Shown here piece after piece: positions 23,958-32,156 of a stretch of DNA of 35,155 nt. This stretch comes from JBFXAN01 sp050184225 (GTDB lineage Bacteria; Chloroflexota; Dehalococcoidia; CAUJGQ01). Made by a program: the position numbers and the translations under genes. Location of the stretch: the NCBI GenBank assembly GCA_050184225.1, contig JBFXAN010000061.1:1-35155 (forward strand), in the 5' to 3' direction. The notes beneath the pieces were generated by a model. It worked only from the letters and a program-made list of their open reading frames with translations. It was not told the DNA's origin and made no database searches. Each line of letters begins with the position of its first letter. Position 1 is the first letter of the stretch.

Positions 23958-24455
23958 ATGACAACCCAGGCGGACTACACCCCTGAGGAGTGGCGGGCGA
24001 TCAGTGAGGCGCCGGTTTCGGTCGCCCTGCTGATCGTGACCTCCGATATCAGCGGTCCGATCGGCATCACACAGGAATTGATGGCGACGGCCAAGACCGC
24101 GCTCGAAACCGGAAAGCAATCGTCGAGCGCGTTGCTCCATGCGATCGTCGCTTCCTTAGAATCAAAGGACCGGGAGAAGGCCGAGCGGCCGAAGGTATCG
24201 GGCAAGCCGGAGGAAGTCGCCCAGGCGATGCTTGCGGCGATCACCGCCGATGTTGCGATCGTCGAGCAGAAAGCGCCGACCGAGGTCGAGGCTTACAAGG
24301 CGTGGCTGATGGCGATCGCCGTACAGGTGGCGAACGCCTCGAAGGAGGGCGGATTCCTTGGCTTCGGCGGCACCCGCGTCAGCGGCGGTGAGCAGGCCGC
24401 GTTGGAGCGGTTGGCCACCACGCTCGGCGTACCGCCGCCGGCCGCCGCATCCTGA
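23958..24455 (+). CDS. Conserved hypothetical protein (165 aa)
   Basis: A soluble, alanine-rich, mostly helical protein of 165 residues, without signal peptide or membrane segment. It starts MTTQADYTPEEWRAI. Notable parts are VALLIVTSDISGPIGITQEL (about 22-41), a central KAWLMAIAVQVANASKEGGFLGFGGTRVS (about 113-141) with a glycine-rich turn, and a short ALERLATTLGV helix at the end. I recall similar uncharacterised proteins with the GGFLGFGG turn but no function. GAGGAG lies about eight bases before the ATG. The stop is five bases from the convergent stop of the next gene. Confidence 0.75.
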   Translation: MTTQADYTPEEWRAISEAPVSVALLIVTSDISGPIGITQELMATAKTALETGKQSSSALLHAIVASLESKDREKAERPKVSGKPEEVAQAMLAAITADVAIVEQKAPTEVEAYKAWLMAIAVQVANASKEGGFLGFGGTRVSGGEQAALERLATTLGVPPPAAAS

Positions 24456-24460
24456 CCGCG

Positions 24461-26059
24461 TCAGGCCGGCCGGCGGAGCGTGGCGGCGAAGTCGAGGCCG
24501 AGGTTGGTGTAGATCGCCTGCGCCGCGTTGCGGCCCGGCCCCATGCCGACGCCGCCGCCGGGATGGCTCCCCGCCCCGCAGAGGTAGACGTTGGCGACCG
24601 GCGACCGGTACTGGCCCATCTCTGCGATCGGCCGCATCGCGCCGGTTTGGTACGGCAGGAAGGCGCCGTGTTGGTGCGTCCCCTGGACCGCGCTGATGAT
24701 CCGGCGTTCCAGGTCGAGGGGCGACTCGGCCACGCGCTTGATCAATGACTCCTTGAGGTTGGGGATATAGTTGGCCGTGATGTAGTCGATCAGATAGTCG
24801 GCGTACTGTTCCCGGATCTCATCCCAGCCGGTGCCGCGCATTTTGCCGGTCGCATCCCCGGTAATGTGGTAGGGCACGTAGTGGGCGACGAACTTCATCA
24901 AGCCCTTGCCGGCGGGCGCGCGGCTCGGATCGACGACCGACTCGTTGACCATGCCGAGCATCGGCCCCGCCGGCACTAATCCGCTCCGGCATTCGGTGAA
25001 GATGCGGGAGAGATCCTCCATCGAGGCACCGGCGCCGTGGACGTATCCGGCCTGACTCGCCGCCGGTCCCGTCTTGTATTCCGGCGGGCGATCAAGGGCG
25101 GCGTAGATCGTAAAGAAGGAATCACCCCATTCGTAGTGACGGATCTTGTCGGCGACTGCCGGACCGACGGCCGCTTCACCGAGCAGATCGAGGGCAAGAT
25201 GGCGCGGGTCGACGTTTGACGCGATCACCTGATCCACGTCGATCGTCTCGCCGCCGTCCAGGCGTACCGCCACCGCCTTGCCGTCGCGGACGACGATCTC
25301 CTTGACGAGCGCGTTTGTCCGGATCTCACCACCGTGCGCTTCGAGCGAGCGGGCGAGCGCACGGGAGACGGAGTGCATGCCGCCTCGAACGATGCTGACG
25401 CCGACATCCTGGACGCTGGTGAACATCAGCCACGCGTACTGGCCGCCGCCGGCGTCGTCGGGCGAGAGGGCGCCGTGGAGGGCAAAGGAGGCGAAGTACG
25501 CCCGCGCCGCCTCGGTGCTGAAGGTCTGAGTAGCCCAGGAGCGGGCGCTCTGCACCTCGAAGCGATACTCGTCGGGACCGTCGGGCTGCTGCCAGAGCGT
25601 CGCGAACTGCTGCGCGGGGACCGGCGGGACGGAGTGCATGCCGGCCACGATCTGCGGTTTGGCAGCGAGATAGCGATCGTAGAGCGCCTGCCACGCCTGC
25701 GCATCGGCAGTCGAGAACTGTTCGAGGCTCTGAAAACTCTTCTTCGGGTCGCGACTGATGGTGACGAGGCGGCCGTCGGTCGTGACGTGCGCCCAGTTGG
25801 GTTCCGGGGTGATCGGGTCCAGACCGTGGGCGGCGAGATCCAGCTCGTCCGGTGCGGGCGAGAGCTTGCCGAGCAGGTAGCCGCTGGCGTGGATATCGGA
25901 GAGGAATCCCGGCTCGGTGATTTCTTCCGAGATGGTCATCCCGCCGATCGTGTGATATTGCTCGAGGACAAGCACCTTGAGCCCCGCACGGGCGAGATAG
26001 CAGGCACAGGTGAGGCCGTTGTGCCCCGCCCCGATCACGATCGCGTCGTACTGTGGCAT
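24461..26059 (-). CDS. Phytoene dehydrogenase-like FAD oxidoreductase (PYROXD2-like)
   Basis: A 532-residue flavoprotein of the amine-oxidase/phytoene-desaturase superfamily. The N-terminal FAD motif is VIGAGHNGLTCACYLARAGLKVLVLE (written in parts: GAGHNG at about 10-15, Glu33 the ribose contact). It is followed by GGMTISEE, and the C-terminal flavin motif YLCGAGSHPGGGVGMGPGRNAA closes the site. The G-A-G-H-N-G-L start and the conserved C-terminus group it with the PYROXD2/CrtI-like proteins rather than with dedicated carotenoid desaturases. No carotenoid genes are nearby, so the substrate is unknown. GGAGGAG precedes the ATG. Confidence 0.87.
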   Translation of the reverse strand: MPQYDAIVIGAGHNGLTCACYLARAGLKVLVLEQYHTIGGMTISEEITEPGFLSDIHASGYLLGKLSPAPDELDLAAHGLDPITPEPNWAHVTTDGRLVTISRDPKKSFQSLEQFSTADAQAWQALYDRYLAAKPQIVAGMHSVPPVPAQQFATLWQQPDGPDEYRFEVQSARSWATQTFSTEAARAYFASFALHGALSPDDAGGGQYAWLMFTSVQDVGVSIVRGGMHSVSRALARSLEAHGGEIRTNALVKEIVVRDGKAVAVRLDGGETIDVDQVIASNVDPRHLALDLLGEAAVGPAVADKIRHYEWGDSFFTIYAALDRPPEYKTGPAASQAGYVHGAGASMEDLSRIFTECRSGLVPAGPMLGMVNESVVDPSRAPAGKGLMKFVAHYVPYHITGDATGKMRGTGWDEIREQYADYLIDYITANYIPNLKESLIKRVAESPLDLERRIISAVQGTHQHGAFLPYQTGAMRPIAEMGQYRSPVANVYLCGAGSHPGGGVGMGPGRNAAQAIYTNLGLDFAATLRRPA

Positions 26060-26126
26060 TCACACTCCTCCGTGGCCTTACCGGCGAGGCTCGACGACGG
26101 TCCTTCGATGACCTTCGAGCTTTGCC

Positions 26127-27206
26127 CTATTGCGCCGGCACAAGCCCGGGAAATCTGAGTCGAGACGGGAACTGTCCGCCGATCGTGCAGCGCTGCAGGA
26201 GATCGACGTACTCTCTGATGCTGTGGGTGCTGACCATGATGCCGTTGCAGTCAACCGGCGGGAGCGGCACCCAGTCCGGAACCGATGGGATCGTGGGGAG
26301 CGACGGCACGCCGGGAACCGATGGCGGCCGTCCGAGATCAGGCGCGGTCCACCGGATCGTGACGGACCCATCGCCACCGGTGGTATTCCAGGCGAACCCG
26401 GACTCGCTGGCAGCGTGAGTCACGTACGAGGAGCCGGCGCCGCCGCCACCACCGCCACCACCGCCTTCGTCGCCACCGTGGCCACCGCCGCCGCCGATGT
26501 AGCCACCGCCACCGCCACCGCCACCGCCGCCACCTTCGGCCCAACTGGAGCCGGTGCCATTGCCGCCATTGATATCGCCCGAACTCATGCAGGCGGCGCA
26601 GCCACCGTCACCGTGCCCATCGCCGCCACCGCGCTCTCCCGCCTCGGCGGTGACACCGGCGGCGCCGCCGTCACCACCGTTGCCGAAGTCACCGCCACCG
26701 CCACCGCCACCGCCGCCACCGGCGACGAGGAGCGGCACGGCGTCCGCGTTCATCACGCCGCTGCCGCCGCCACCCCAGCCACCATCGCCGGCGAGCGATG
26801 AGACGGCATTGCCACCTTCACCGCCGGAGCCGAGACCGAAGCTGTACTGATTCCCGCCGGCGCAACCAACCAGAACGGCGAGCGTCTCGCCGGGTGTCAC
26901 CGGGATGATCGCCCAGGCGTAGCCGCCAAAGCCGCCGGTGCCGTCCGATCCGCCCTGACCGCCGGTCGGCGTTGCGCCCTGGCCGCCGCGCGCCTCGATC
27001 TGCAACTGCGTCACGCCGGCCGGCACGGTGAACGGCTCTGATGTGCCGACGCAACTGTAGGTCTGCGATTGATTGAATGTCTGCTGCGGCGCGCCCGGCA
27101 CCTGGCCGGCGGCCGGGCCGGCAAACAGGGCGAGCAGCACGATCGGCGCTCCGGCAATCAAGATCCGGCGCAACACCTTTTGCGCGCTGCGGGTACGGAC
27201 GTGCAT
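26127..27206 (-). CDS. Secreted poly-glycine-rich protein
   Basis: A 359-residue exported protein. A basic N-terminus and hydrophobic stretch (RRILIAGAPIVLLALFAGPAAG) form a signal peptide with likely cleavage near residue 34. A domain from about 45 to 140 (CVGTSEPFTVPAGVTQLQIEARGGQG) resembles the glycine-rich/ALK-like domain found in bacterial surface proteins. Residues about 140-275 are dominated by glycine runs, up to 12 in a row, with a few Asp, Cys and Tyr. The C-terminal part has a proline/valine spacer (PSVPGVPSLPTIPSVP) and a final DCNGIMV..LLQRC segment that could form a disulfide. The role is unknown; a matrix or surface-layer function is plausible. AAAGGAG precedes ATG 27206. Confidence 0.8.
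   Translation of the reverse strand: MHVRTRSAQKVLRRILIAGAPIVLLALFAGPAAGQVPGAPQQTFNQSQTYSCVGTSEPFTVPAGVTQLQIEARGGQGATPTGGQGGSDGTGGFGGYAWAIIPVTPGETLAVLVGCAGGNQYSFGLGSGGEGGNAVSSLAGDGGWGGGGSGVMNADAVPLLVAGGGGGGGGGGDFGNGGDGGAAGVTAEAGERGGGDGHGDGGCAACMSSGDINGGNGTGSSWAEGGGGGGGGGGGYIGGGGGHGGDEGGGGGGGGGAGSSYVTHAASESGFAWNTTGGDGSVTIRWTAPDLGRPPSVPGVPSLPTIPSVPDWVPLPPVDCNGIMVSTHSIREYVDLLQRCTIGGQFPSRLRFPGLVPAQ
26430..26720. repeat. Low-complexity (CCACCG)n tract inside the glycine-rich gene
   Basis: The plus strand consists of clustered CCACCGCCACCG-type triplets encoding glycine runs on the other strand. Tracts at 26440-26465, 26500-26532 and 26690-26720 are nearly pure. They are coding and in frame but prone to length change by slippage. 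Confidence 0.7.
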
Positions 27207-27564
27207 GGTTCCGGCTCCTTTGATGATGCCAAATGGCGACAGCACGCCATACCACGGACCACAGATGGCGGTCGCGGCCTGGCGATGTGCGGTCGGATTG
27301 AGTAGGTGACGGAGGGATCCTACCATACCCACTTGCACCGATCGAAGCGGCCGATCGACCGAAGACGATGGAGCCATCTACCACCGCGGCCATGGTGGTT
27401 TCCGCAATGCTGTTCTTCTCGACACCGGCCCCATGTCATGCGATCCTCAAAGAAAGAGCGGACGTGTCCGCGCATCTCACGCGCATAATCCAATCGGACG
27501 GACCGATTCCACCCGGTGCTGGTGGCGGACGCGATTGGATCATGCAATTCGGAAAGGCGTTCGC
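27207..27564. other. Divergent gap between glycine-rich and LLM genes
   Basis: No gene is seen in these 358 bases. On the minus strand TGG-TAGGAT (27317-27325) is a possible extended -10 for the glycine-rich gene, giving a leader of about 105 bases. Toward the LLM gene, CATAAT near 27483 is the only -10-like sequence. The frame of the LLM gene is open back to 27433 but lacks homology-like sequence there. Confidence 0.35.
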
Positions 27565-28617
27565 ATGGTGGCCGGCATCGAGCTTGGGTTGGATACCTTC
27601 GGAGATGTGACCGTCGACGCCGGTGGGAAGCTGCTGCATCAGGCGCAGGTGCTGCGCAACGTCGTCGCCGAGGCGGTACTGGCCGACGAGCTGGGGCTTG
27701 ACTTCATCGGCGTTGGGGAGCACCATCGGCCGGACTTCGCTGTCTCGGCGCCCGAGGTCGTGCTCGCCGCGATCGCCGGGCAGACCAGCCGAATCCACCT
27801 CGGCTCGGCGGTCACTGTCCTCAGCTCGGATGACCCGGTCCGCGTCTTCGAGCGCTTTGCGACGCTCGACGCGATCTCCAACGGACGCGCCGAGGTAATG
27901 CTCGGTCGCGGTTCCTTCACCGAGTCCTTTCCGCTGTTCGGCTATGCGATGGAGCAGTACGAGTTGCTGTTCGAGGAGAAGCTCGATCTCTTTGTGGAGC
28001 TTCTCAAGGAGGAGCCGGTAACGTGGTCCGGCCAGACTCGTGCGGCACTGAGCGACCAGCGGATCTATCCGCCGACCGAGTCCGGTGCGCTGCCCGTCTG
28101 GGTCGCCGTCGGCGGCAATCCGCAGTCGATCGTCCGAGCGGCACACTACGGTCTGCCGTTGATGCTGGCGATCATTGGGGGTGAGCCGCGCCGGTTTCGC
28201 CCCCTGGTGGACCTGTATCATGAATCGCTGCAACGGTTCGACCAGCCGGCGTTGCCGATCGGCGCACACTGCCCCGGCTACATCGCCGCCACGGATGCGA
28301 AGGCCCGCGACGAGGCATGGCCGCACTACGCGGCGATGATGGACCGCATCGGCCGGGAGCGGGGCTGGTCGCCGCTGCGCCGCGAGCAGTTTGAGGCGTT
28401 GGCCGGCCCCGACGGCGCCCTCTTCGTCGGCTCACCGGAAACGGTCGCCGCCAAGATCATGCGGGTGGTGAATACGCTCGGACTGTCCCGCTTCGACCTC
28501 AAGTACAGCCTGGGCACGCTCCCGCATGAGCGGTTGTTGAACTGCATCCGGCTCTACGGCACGGAAGTCGCGCCCCGCGTCCGGGAGGCACTGCTCCCCG
28601 TCCGGCAGGAACGCTAG
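27565..28617 (+). CDS. LLM-class flavin-dependent oxidoreductase
   Basis: A luciferase-like monooxygenase-fold protein of 350 residues, using FMN or F420. Visible marks: MVAGIELGLDTFGD at the start, GLDFIGVGEHHRPDFAVSAPEVVLAAIAG (the EHH..D segment near residue 50), IHLGSAVTVLSSDDPVRVFERFATLD, SNGRAEVMLGRGSF, and VWVAVGGNPQSIVRAA in the flavin-phosphate region. Similar proteins are annotated as alkanal monooxygenase-like oxidoreductases of unknown substrate. ATG 27565 is selected for GGAAAGG upstream and because homologs start near IELGLDTFGD. The small DUF gene follows after 30 bases and may be cotranscribed. Confidence 0.88.
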   Translation: MVAGIELGLDTFGDVTVDAGGKLLHQAQVLRNVVAEAVLADELGLDFIGVGEHHRPDFAVSAPEVVLAAIAGQTSRIHLGSAVTVLSSDDPVRVFERFATLDAISNGRAEVMLGRGSFTESFPLFGYAMEQYELLFEEKLDLFVELLKEEPVTWSGQTRAALSDQRIYPPTESGALPVWVAVGGNPQSIVRAAHYGLPLMLAIIGGEPRRFRPLVDLYHESLQRFDQPALPIGAHCPGYIAATDAKARDEAWPHYAAMMDRIGRERGWSPLRREQFEALAGPDGALFVGSPETVAAKIMRVVNTLGLSRFDLKYSLGTLPHERLLNCIRLYGTEVAPRVREALLPVRQER

Positions 28618-28647
28618 GCGGCGCCCCGCCCGCACAAGGAGCAGACG

Positions 28648-28902
28648 ATGACCGGCAAGTATGATGCGCTGGAACGCTACCTGTCCGGCGTTCCCGAGCG
28701 GCGGGTGACGCTGAGCTTTCAGCGGATCGAAGACATCATCGGCGACCTGCTCCCGAATAATGCCCGCGAGGATGACCTCTGGTGGGCCAATTCGCGGAAC
28801 CCGGGGCGGGCACAGCCGCGTGCCTGGATAGACGCCGGTTGGCAGGTGGAGCGGGTGGACCTCGCCTCACAGTCAGTGACCTTCGTCCGCGCCGGCTTCT
28901 GA
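28648..28902 (+). CDS. Small DUF7662-like protein (84 aa)
   Basis: An 84-residue soluble protein with KYDALERYLSGVPERRVTLSFQRIEDIIG, LPNNARED-LWWANSRNPGRAQPRAWIDAGWQV and a final strand VTFVRAGF. The pattern L-F-x-x-I-E-x-I-x-G..LP..AR....WW.N......A.AW..AGW.V is a known conserved domain that I recall as DUF7662. It often stands alone or at the end of larger proteins; its function is unknown. AAGGAG precedes the ATG. It shares strand and a short gap with the LLM gene. Confidence 0.75.
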   Translation: MTGKYDALERYLSGVPERRVTLSFQRIEDIIGDLLPNNAREDDLWWANSRNPGRAQPRAWIDAGWQVERVDLASQSVTFVRAGF

Positions 28903-28929
28903 CCGCGCCGGCACCGCGCGAGGCTGCGT

Positions 28930-29736
28930 TCAGGACGGTGGCGCGCCCTCCCGCACGATGATCGGCCCGATGTCGGTCTTCAGTTGGAGCCGGACGGCGG
29001 AACCGGGCTGCGCTGTGACGCTGTTGCGCACCGGGCCGATCGTCGTCCGCGCTTGTACATCCACCACCAATCCGGCGGCCAGGGTCACCGTGATCGGACC
29101 CATGCTCGTTTCGACGCGATGATCCCCGGCGTCAAGCCCGGCGATCTCCAGCCGGATCGGTCCGGCCTGCGTCTCTGCCTTGATGCTGCCCCTGAGACCG
29201 CGGATCGTGATCGAGCCGGCATCGGCCTCGGCCGAGACGCGGCCGGTGACGTCGGCCATGCTGATCAACCCGGCATCGCTCTCCGCCTCAATCTCGCCCG
29301 ACCCCCGCCGCACGGTGATCGAGCCGGCGCCCGCTTCGAGGTCGAGCCGCCCGGCCACGTCCTCGACCTGAATCGGACCGGCCCGTGTCTGCAGCTTCAG
29401 GTCGCCCTGTCCCAGACCCGCGACATCGACCCCGCCGAACTCCGCCTCGACCGAGGCGCGCAACCCCGAGGGCACATAGGCGATCGCTCGCAGGTCGAAG
29501 GCGTGGGTAAAGCCAAAGAGCACGGCGCGCTTCGGCCGGCTGATCGTCACCCGGACGCCGTCGCCGCTGGTCTGGACATCGACGGTCACATCAGAGAGGT
29601 CGTGGCCGCTCAGTTCCAGGCGCGGCACATGACCAGGCTCGACCGGCCGCAACCCGACGGGCACAGTATCCGAGCGGACGGATAGCGCGGCCCGGTCGCC
29701 CAGCGATAGGTCCCAGGTCTGCATGGCCTCAGGCAT
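28930..29736 (-). CDS. DUF4097-like beta-repeat protein
   Basis: A 268-residue protein without signal peptide. After an N-terminal part containing LRASVEAEFGGVDVAGL it has a ladder of about 18-22-residue repeats, each with a G-[SPL]-I-x-[VIM] strand: GPIQVEDV, GSITVRRG, GLISMADV, GSITIRGL, GPIRLEIA, GPITVTLA, GPVRNSV and GPIIVREG. This is the sort of beta-solenoid seen in DUF4097/adhesin-like families. The biological role is unknown. Start: ATG 29736 is preferred since GAGG lies six bases upstream; ATG 29742 and TTG 29766 are alternatives in the same frame. It is convergent with the small DUF gene, 27 bases apart. Confidence 0.75.
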   Translation of the reverse strand: MPEAMQTWDLSLGDRAALSVRSDTVPVGLRPVEPGHVPRLELSGHDLSDVTVDVQTSGDGVRVTISRPKRAVLFGFTHAFDLRAIAYVPSGLRASVEAEFGGVDVAGLGQGDLKLQTRAGPIQVEDVAGRLDLEAGAGSITVRRGSGEIEAESDAGLISMADVTGRVSAEADAGSITIRGLRGSIKAETQAGPIRLEIAGLDAGDHRVETSMGPITVTLAAGLVVDVQARTTIGPVRNSVTAQPGSAVRLQLKTDIGPIIVREGAPPS

Positions 29737-29841
29737 TGTCATCCTCGCGGTCGTTGTTGGGTTCAAGCCTACTACCCGGCCATCGTCCGAGCCATCGTTT
29801 CAGTGCAATCGTGGTCCGGGGGTGATAGGCAGGATGTGGAG

Positions 29842-31095
29842 CTACCCAAACACCGGATCGCCGCGCCCGGCCGGCACCGGTTCGGAGGACGGGCCAGCGA
29901 CACCAGACTCGAACAGTGCGGCGACCTCGCGCTCAGTGAAGCCGTGATCGAGAAGCACCGCCGTGGTGTCGACGCCGGGGCGCGGGGCGGCGCTGCGGAC
30001 GGAGGCCGGTGTGCGCGTAAGGTTGACCGGGGACCGGACGAGGTTGAGATCACCGTGGAGGGGATGTTCTACGCTCCGCGCCATATCGAGATGTTCGACC
30101 TGCGGGTCGGCGAAGGTTTGGTCGATCGAGAGAACGGGGCCGGAGGGAACACCGGCAGCGTTCAGGATCTTGACCCACTCGGTCGATGTGCGGGTGCGGA
30201 GTCGCTCCTCGCAAGCGGCGCGCAGTTCCTCGCGGTGGGCGTTGCGCGAGCGGGGGTCGGCGAAGCGTGGATCAGCGGCGATGTCGTCGCCTCCGATCGC
30301 CGCGATGAAGCGGTCGTAGAGGCGGCCGCCGCTCGCGCCGATGTTGATGTGGCCGTCCTTCGTCGCGAAGACACCCATCGGGAAGAAGGTCGGGTGGTCG
30401 TTGCCGGTCTGCGGCGGCACCTCGCCGTCGATCAGCCAGCGCGTCGCCTGGAAGTCGAGCATCGCGATCATCGCCTCGAGCAGTGAGGTATGCACCCACT
30501 GGCCGCGGCCGGAGCGGTCGCGCTCGATCAAGGCGGCGAGGATGCCCTGCGCCAGGAAAATGCCGGCGCACAGGTCGGAGATCGGGATACCGACACGCCA
30601 CGGTCCACCACCGGGTGGCCCGGTGACGCTCATCAACCCGCCCAACCCCTGCGCGATCTGGTCCAGCCCGCCGCGCGTGCCGTAGGGTCCGTCCTGCCCG
30701 AATCCGGAGATGCTGGCGTAGATCAGCCCGGGATGCAGATCGGCCAGCGTCTCGTAGTCGATCCGCAACCGGTGCTTCACGTCGGGACGGAAGTTCTCGA
30801 CGACGACATCGAACCGCGGCACGAGCCGGTAGAAGACCTGCCGCCCTTCATCGCGCTGGAGGTCGAGGATGATCGATCGCTTGTTACGGTGCAGGTTCTC
30901 GCGATCGGAATTGACCGGTCCCGCCGCACCCGCCTCACTCCCCGGCCGCAACACCTGCACGACATCGGCGCCCAGGTCGGCAAGCTGCCGTACAGCCGTC
31001 GGCCCGGCCCGCGCCTGAGTAAGATCGAGCACCTTCACATGCGAGAGCGGCCCGCCGGTCGGCGCGTCCGTATTCATCATCTGTTCCATCCTCAT
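29842..31095 (-). CDS. CaiB/BaiF-family CoA-transferase
   Basis: Class III CoA-transferase of 417 residues, moving CoA between carboxylic acids by way of an enzyme aspartyl-CoA thioester. Typical parts: VKVLDLTQARAGPTAVRQLADLGADVVQV, NKRSIILDLQRDEGR, VVVENFRPDV, YASISGFGQDGPY, and IPISDLCAGIFLAQGILAAL, where Asp174 is the expected nucleophile. GRGQWVHTSLLEAMIAML follows. The acids used cannot be told from sequence; formyl/oxalyl-CoA exchange is one possibility. The first ATG (31095) lacks a clear ribosome site; ATGs at 31080 and 31077 follow AGGATGG and may be real. An inverted repeat sits just upstream. Confidence 0.88.
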   Translation of the reverse strand: MRMEQMMNTDAPTGGPLSHVKVLDLTQARAGPTAVRQLADLGADVVQVLRPGSEAGAAGPVNSDRENLHRNKRSIILDLQRDEGRQVFYRLVPRFDVVVENFRPDVKHRLRIDYETLADLHPGLIYASISGFGQDGPYGTRGGLDQIAQGLGGLMSVTGPPGGGPWRVGIPISDLCAGIFLAQGILAALIERDRSGRGQWVHTSLLEAMIAMLDFQATRWLIDGEVPPQTGNDHPTFFPMGVFATKDGHINIGASGGRLYDRFIAAIGGDDIAADPRFADPRSRNAHREELRAACEERLRTRTSTEWVKILNAAGVPSGPVLSIDQTFADPQVEHLDMARSVEHPLHGDLNLVRSPVNLTRTPASVRSAAPRPGVDTTAVLLDHGFTEREVAALFESGVAGPSSEPVPAGRGDPVFG

Positions 31096-31106
31096 GTACT
31101 AGCGGC

Positions 31107-31202
31107 ATTTCACCGCAAAGACGCAGAGGGCGCAAAGGGACGCAAAGAGTCTTGATGAATCCTCTGCGACCTTTGCGTTCCTTTGCGCCTTTGCGGTGAA
31201 AT
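31107..31202. repeat. Imperfect long inverted repeat (AAAGACGC / GCGTCTTT type)
   Basis: ATTTCACCGCAAAG (31107-31120) pairs perfectly with CTTTGCGGTGAAAT (31189-31202). The stem continues inward imperfectly for about 30 more bases per arm (GCGCAAAGG / CCTTTGCG). It fills the gap between the ABC permease stop and the CoA-transferase start. It is related to the half-copy at 7438 and, in its core, to 21369-21475. Confidence 0.85.
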
Positions 31203-31211
31203 CCATCCGAT

Positions 31212-32111
31212 TTAGTGCCGCAGTCGTGGGTCGAGCGCATCGCGGATCGCGTCGCCGAGGAAGCTGGCGGCGAAGACGGCGAGCGTGATCGCGAGGCCGG
31301 GGAAGATGCCGATCCACGGCGCCCGCTGCGCGTAGCGTTGCGCGCCGGTGAGGATCGAGCCCCATGACGGCTCCGGCGGTGGTGTCCCCAGGCCGAGGAA
31401 GCTGAGCGTCGCCTCGGCGATGATGATCGCACCGACGCTGGCCGAGGCGAGGACGAGCAGGATCGGCAGCACGTTGGGTAGGAGATGGCGGAGGATGATC
31501 CGCGCGTCCGACGCCCCGACCGTGCGCGCCGCCTCGACGAACTGTCCTTCCTTGAGGCCCAGCACCTGTGATCGGATCACGCGGGCGATCCCCGGCCACG
31601 ATGCGACCGTCAGCGCGATGATCACGTTCAGCGTGCTCGCGCCGAGCGCGGCGACGATCGCGATCGCCAGGATCAGTGTCGGAAACGCCTGGAAGGCGTC
31701 GACCACCCGCTGCACGAGCAGGTCGGTGGCGCCGCCGAGGTAACCGCTGACGCCGCCGACCGTCACCGCGACCAGCGCGATCAAGATCACGGTCGTGAAG
31801 CCGATGCCGATCGAGTTGCGCGTGCCGTAGACGATCCGGCTGAAGATGTCGCGGCCGAAGTTGTCGGTACCCATGAGGCCGCCCTCACCCGGTCCTTCGA
31901 GCGTGGCGGATGCGTCGATCGCGAGCGGGTCGTGCGTCGCGATCAGCGGTGCGAAGATCGCGACCAGGATGTAGCCGACGAGCACAAGCATTCCGAGCGT
32001 GCCCAACGGCTGGCTGACGACGAAGCGCCGGAACCGGCCGAGCCAGGACCGCTCTCCCGTCCAGGCGACGCCGGTCAATTCCAAGCTTCGTTCCGCGGCA
32101 TCGGTCGCCAT
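31212..32111 (-). CDS. Peptide/nickel-type ABC transporter permease, DppC-like
   Basis: The inner-membrane permease has 299 residues. An N-terminal DppC segment (GRFRRFVVSQPLGTLGMLVLVGYILVAIFAPLI) is followed by MGTDNFGRDIFSRIVYGTRNS, the standard sequence between the first helix and the transport core, then four to five more hydrophobic helices. The coupling loop EAARTVGASDARIILRHLLPN contains the EAA motif that contacts the ATPase. ATG 32111 is preferred over GTG 32120 because GAGGTGA lies at proper spacing upstream. It follows the DppB-like gene by 45 bases and is last in the ABC unit. Confidence 0.92.
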   Translation of the reverse strand: MATDAAERSLELTGVAWTGERSWLGRFRRFVVSQPLGTLGMLVLVGYILVAIFAPLIATHDPLAIDASATLEGPGEGGLMGTDNFGRDIFSRIVYGTRNSIGIGFTTVILIALVAVTVGGVSGYLGGATDLLVQRVVDAFQAFPTLILAIAIVAALGASTLNVIIALTVASWPGIARVIRSQVLGLKEGQFVEAARTVGASDARIILRHLLPNVLPILLVLASASVGAIIIAEATLSFLGLGTPPPEPSWGSILTGAQRYAQRAPWIGIFPGLAITLAVFAASFLGDAIRDALDPRLRH

Positions 32112-32156
32112 CGGCTTCACCTCACGGCTCAGGTCCGCGCTGGTCGCGGCGGTCGA

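Noticed and set aside
26430..26720. CRISPR-like regular repeats
   Set aside because: No spacer/repeat structure; these are coding glycine triplets.
27433..27564. LLM gene starting at 27433
   Set aside because: The added 44 residues (Arg/His/Ser-rich) do not resemble the family, and GGAAAGG supports ATG 27565.
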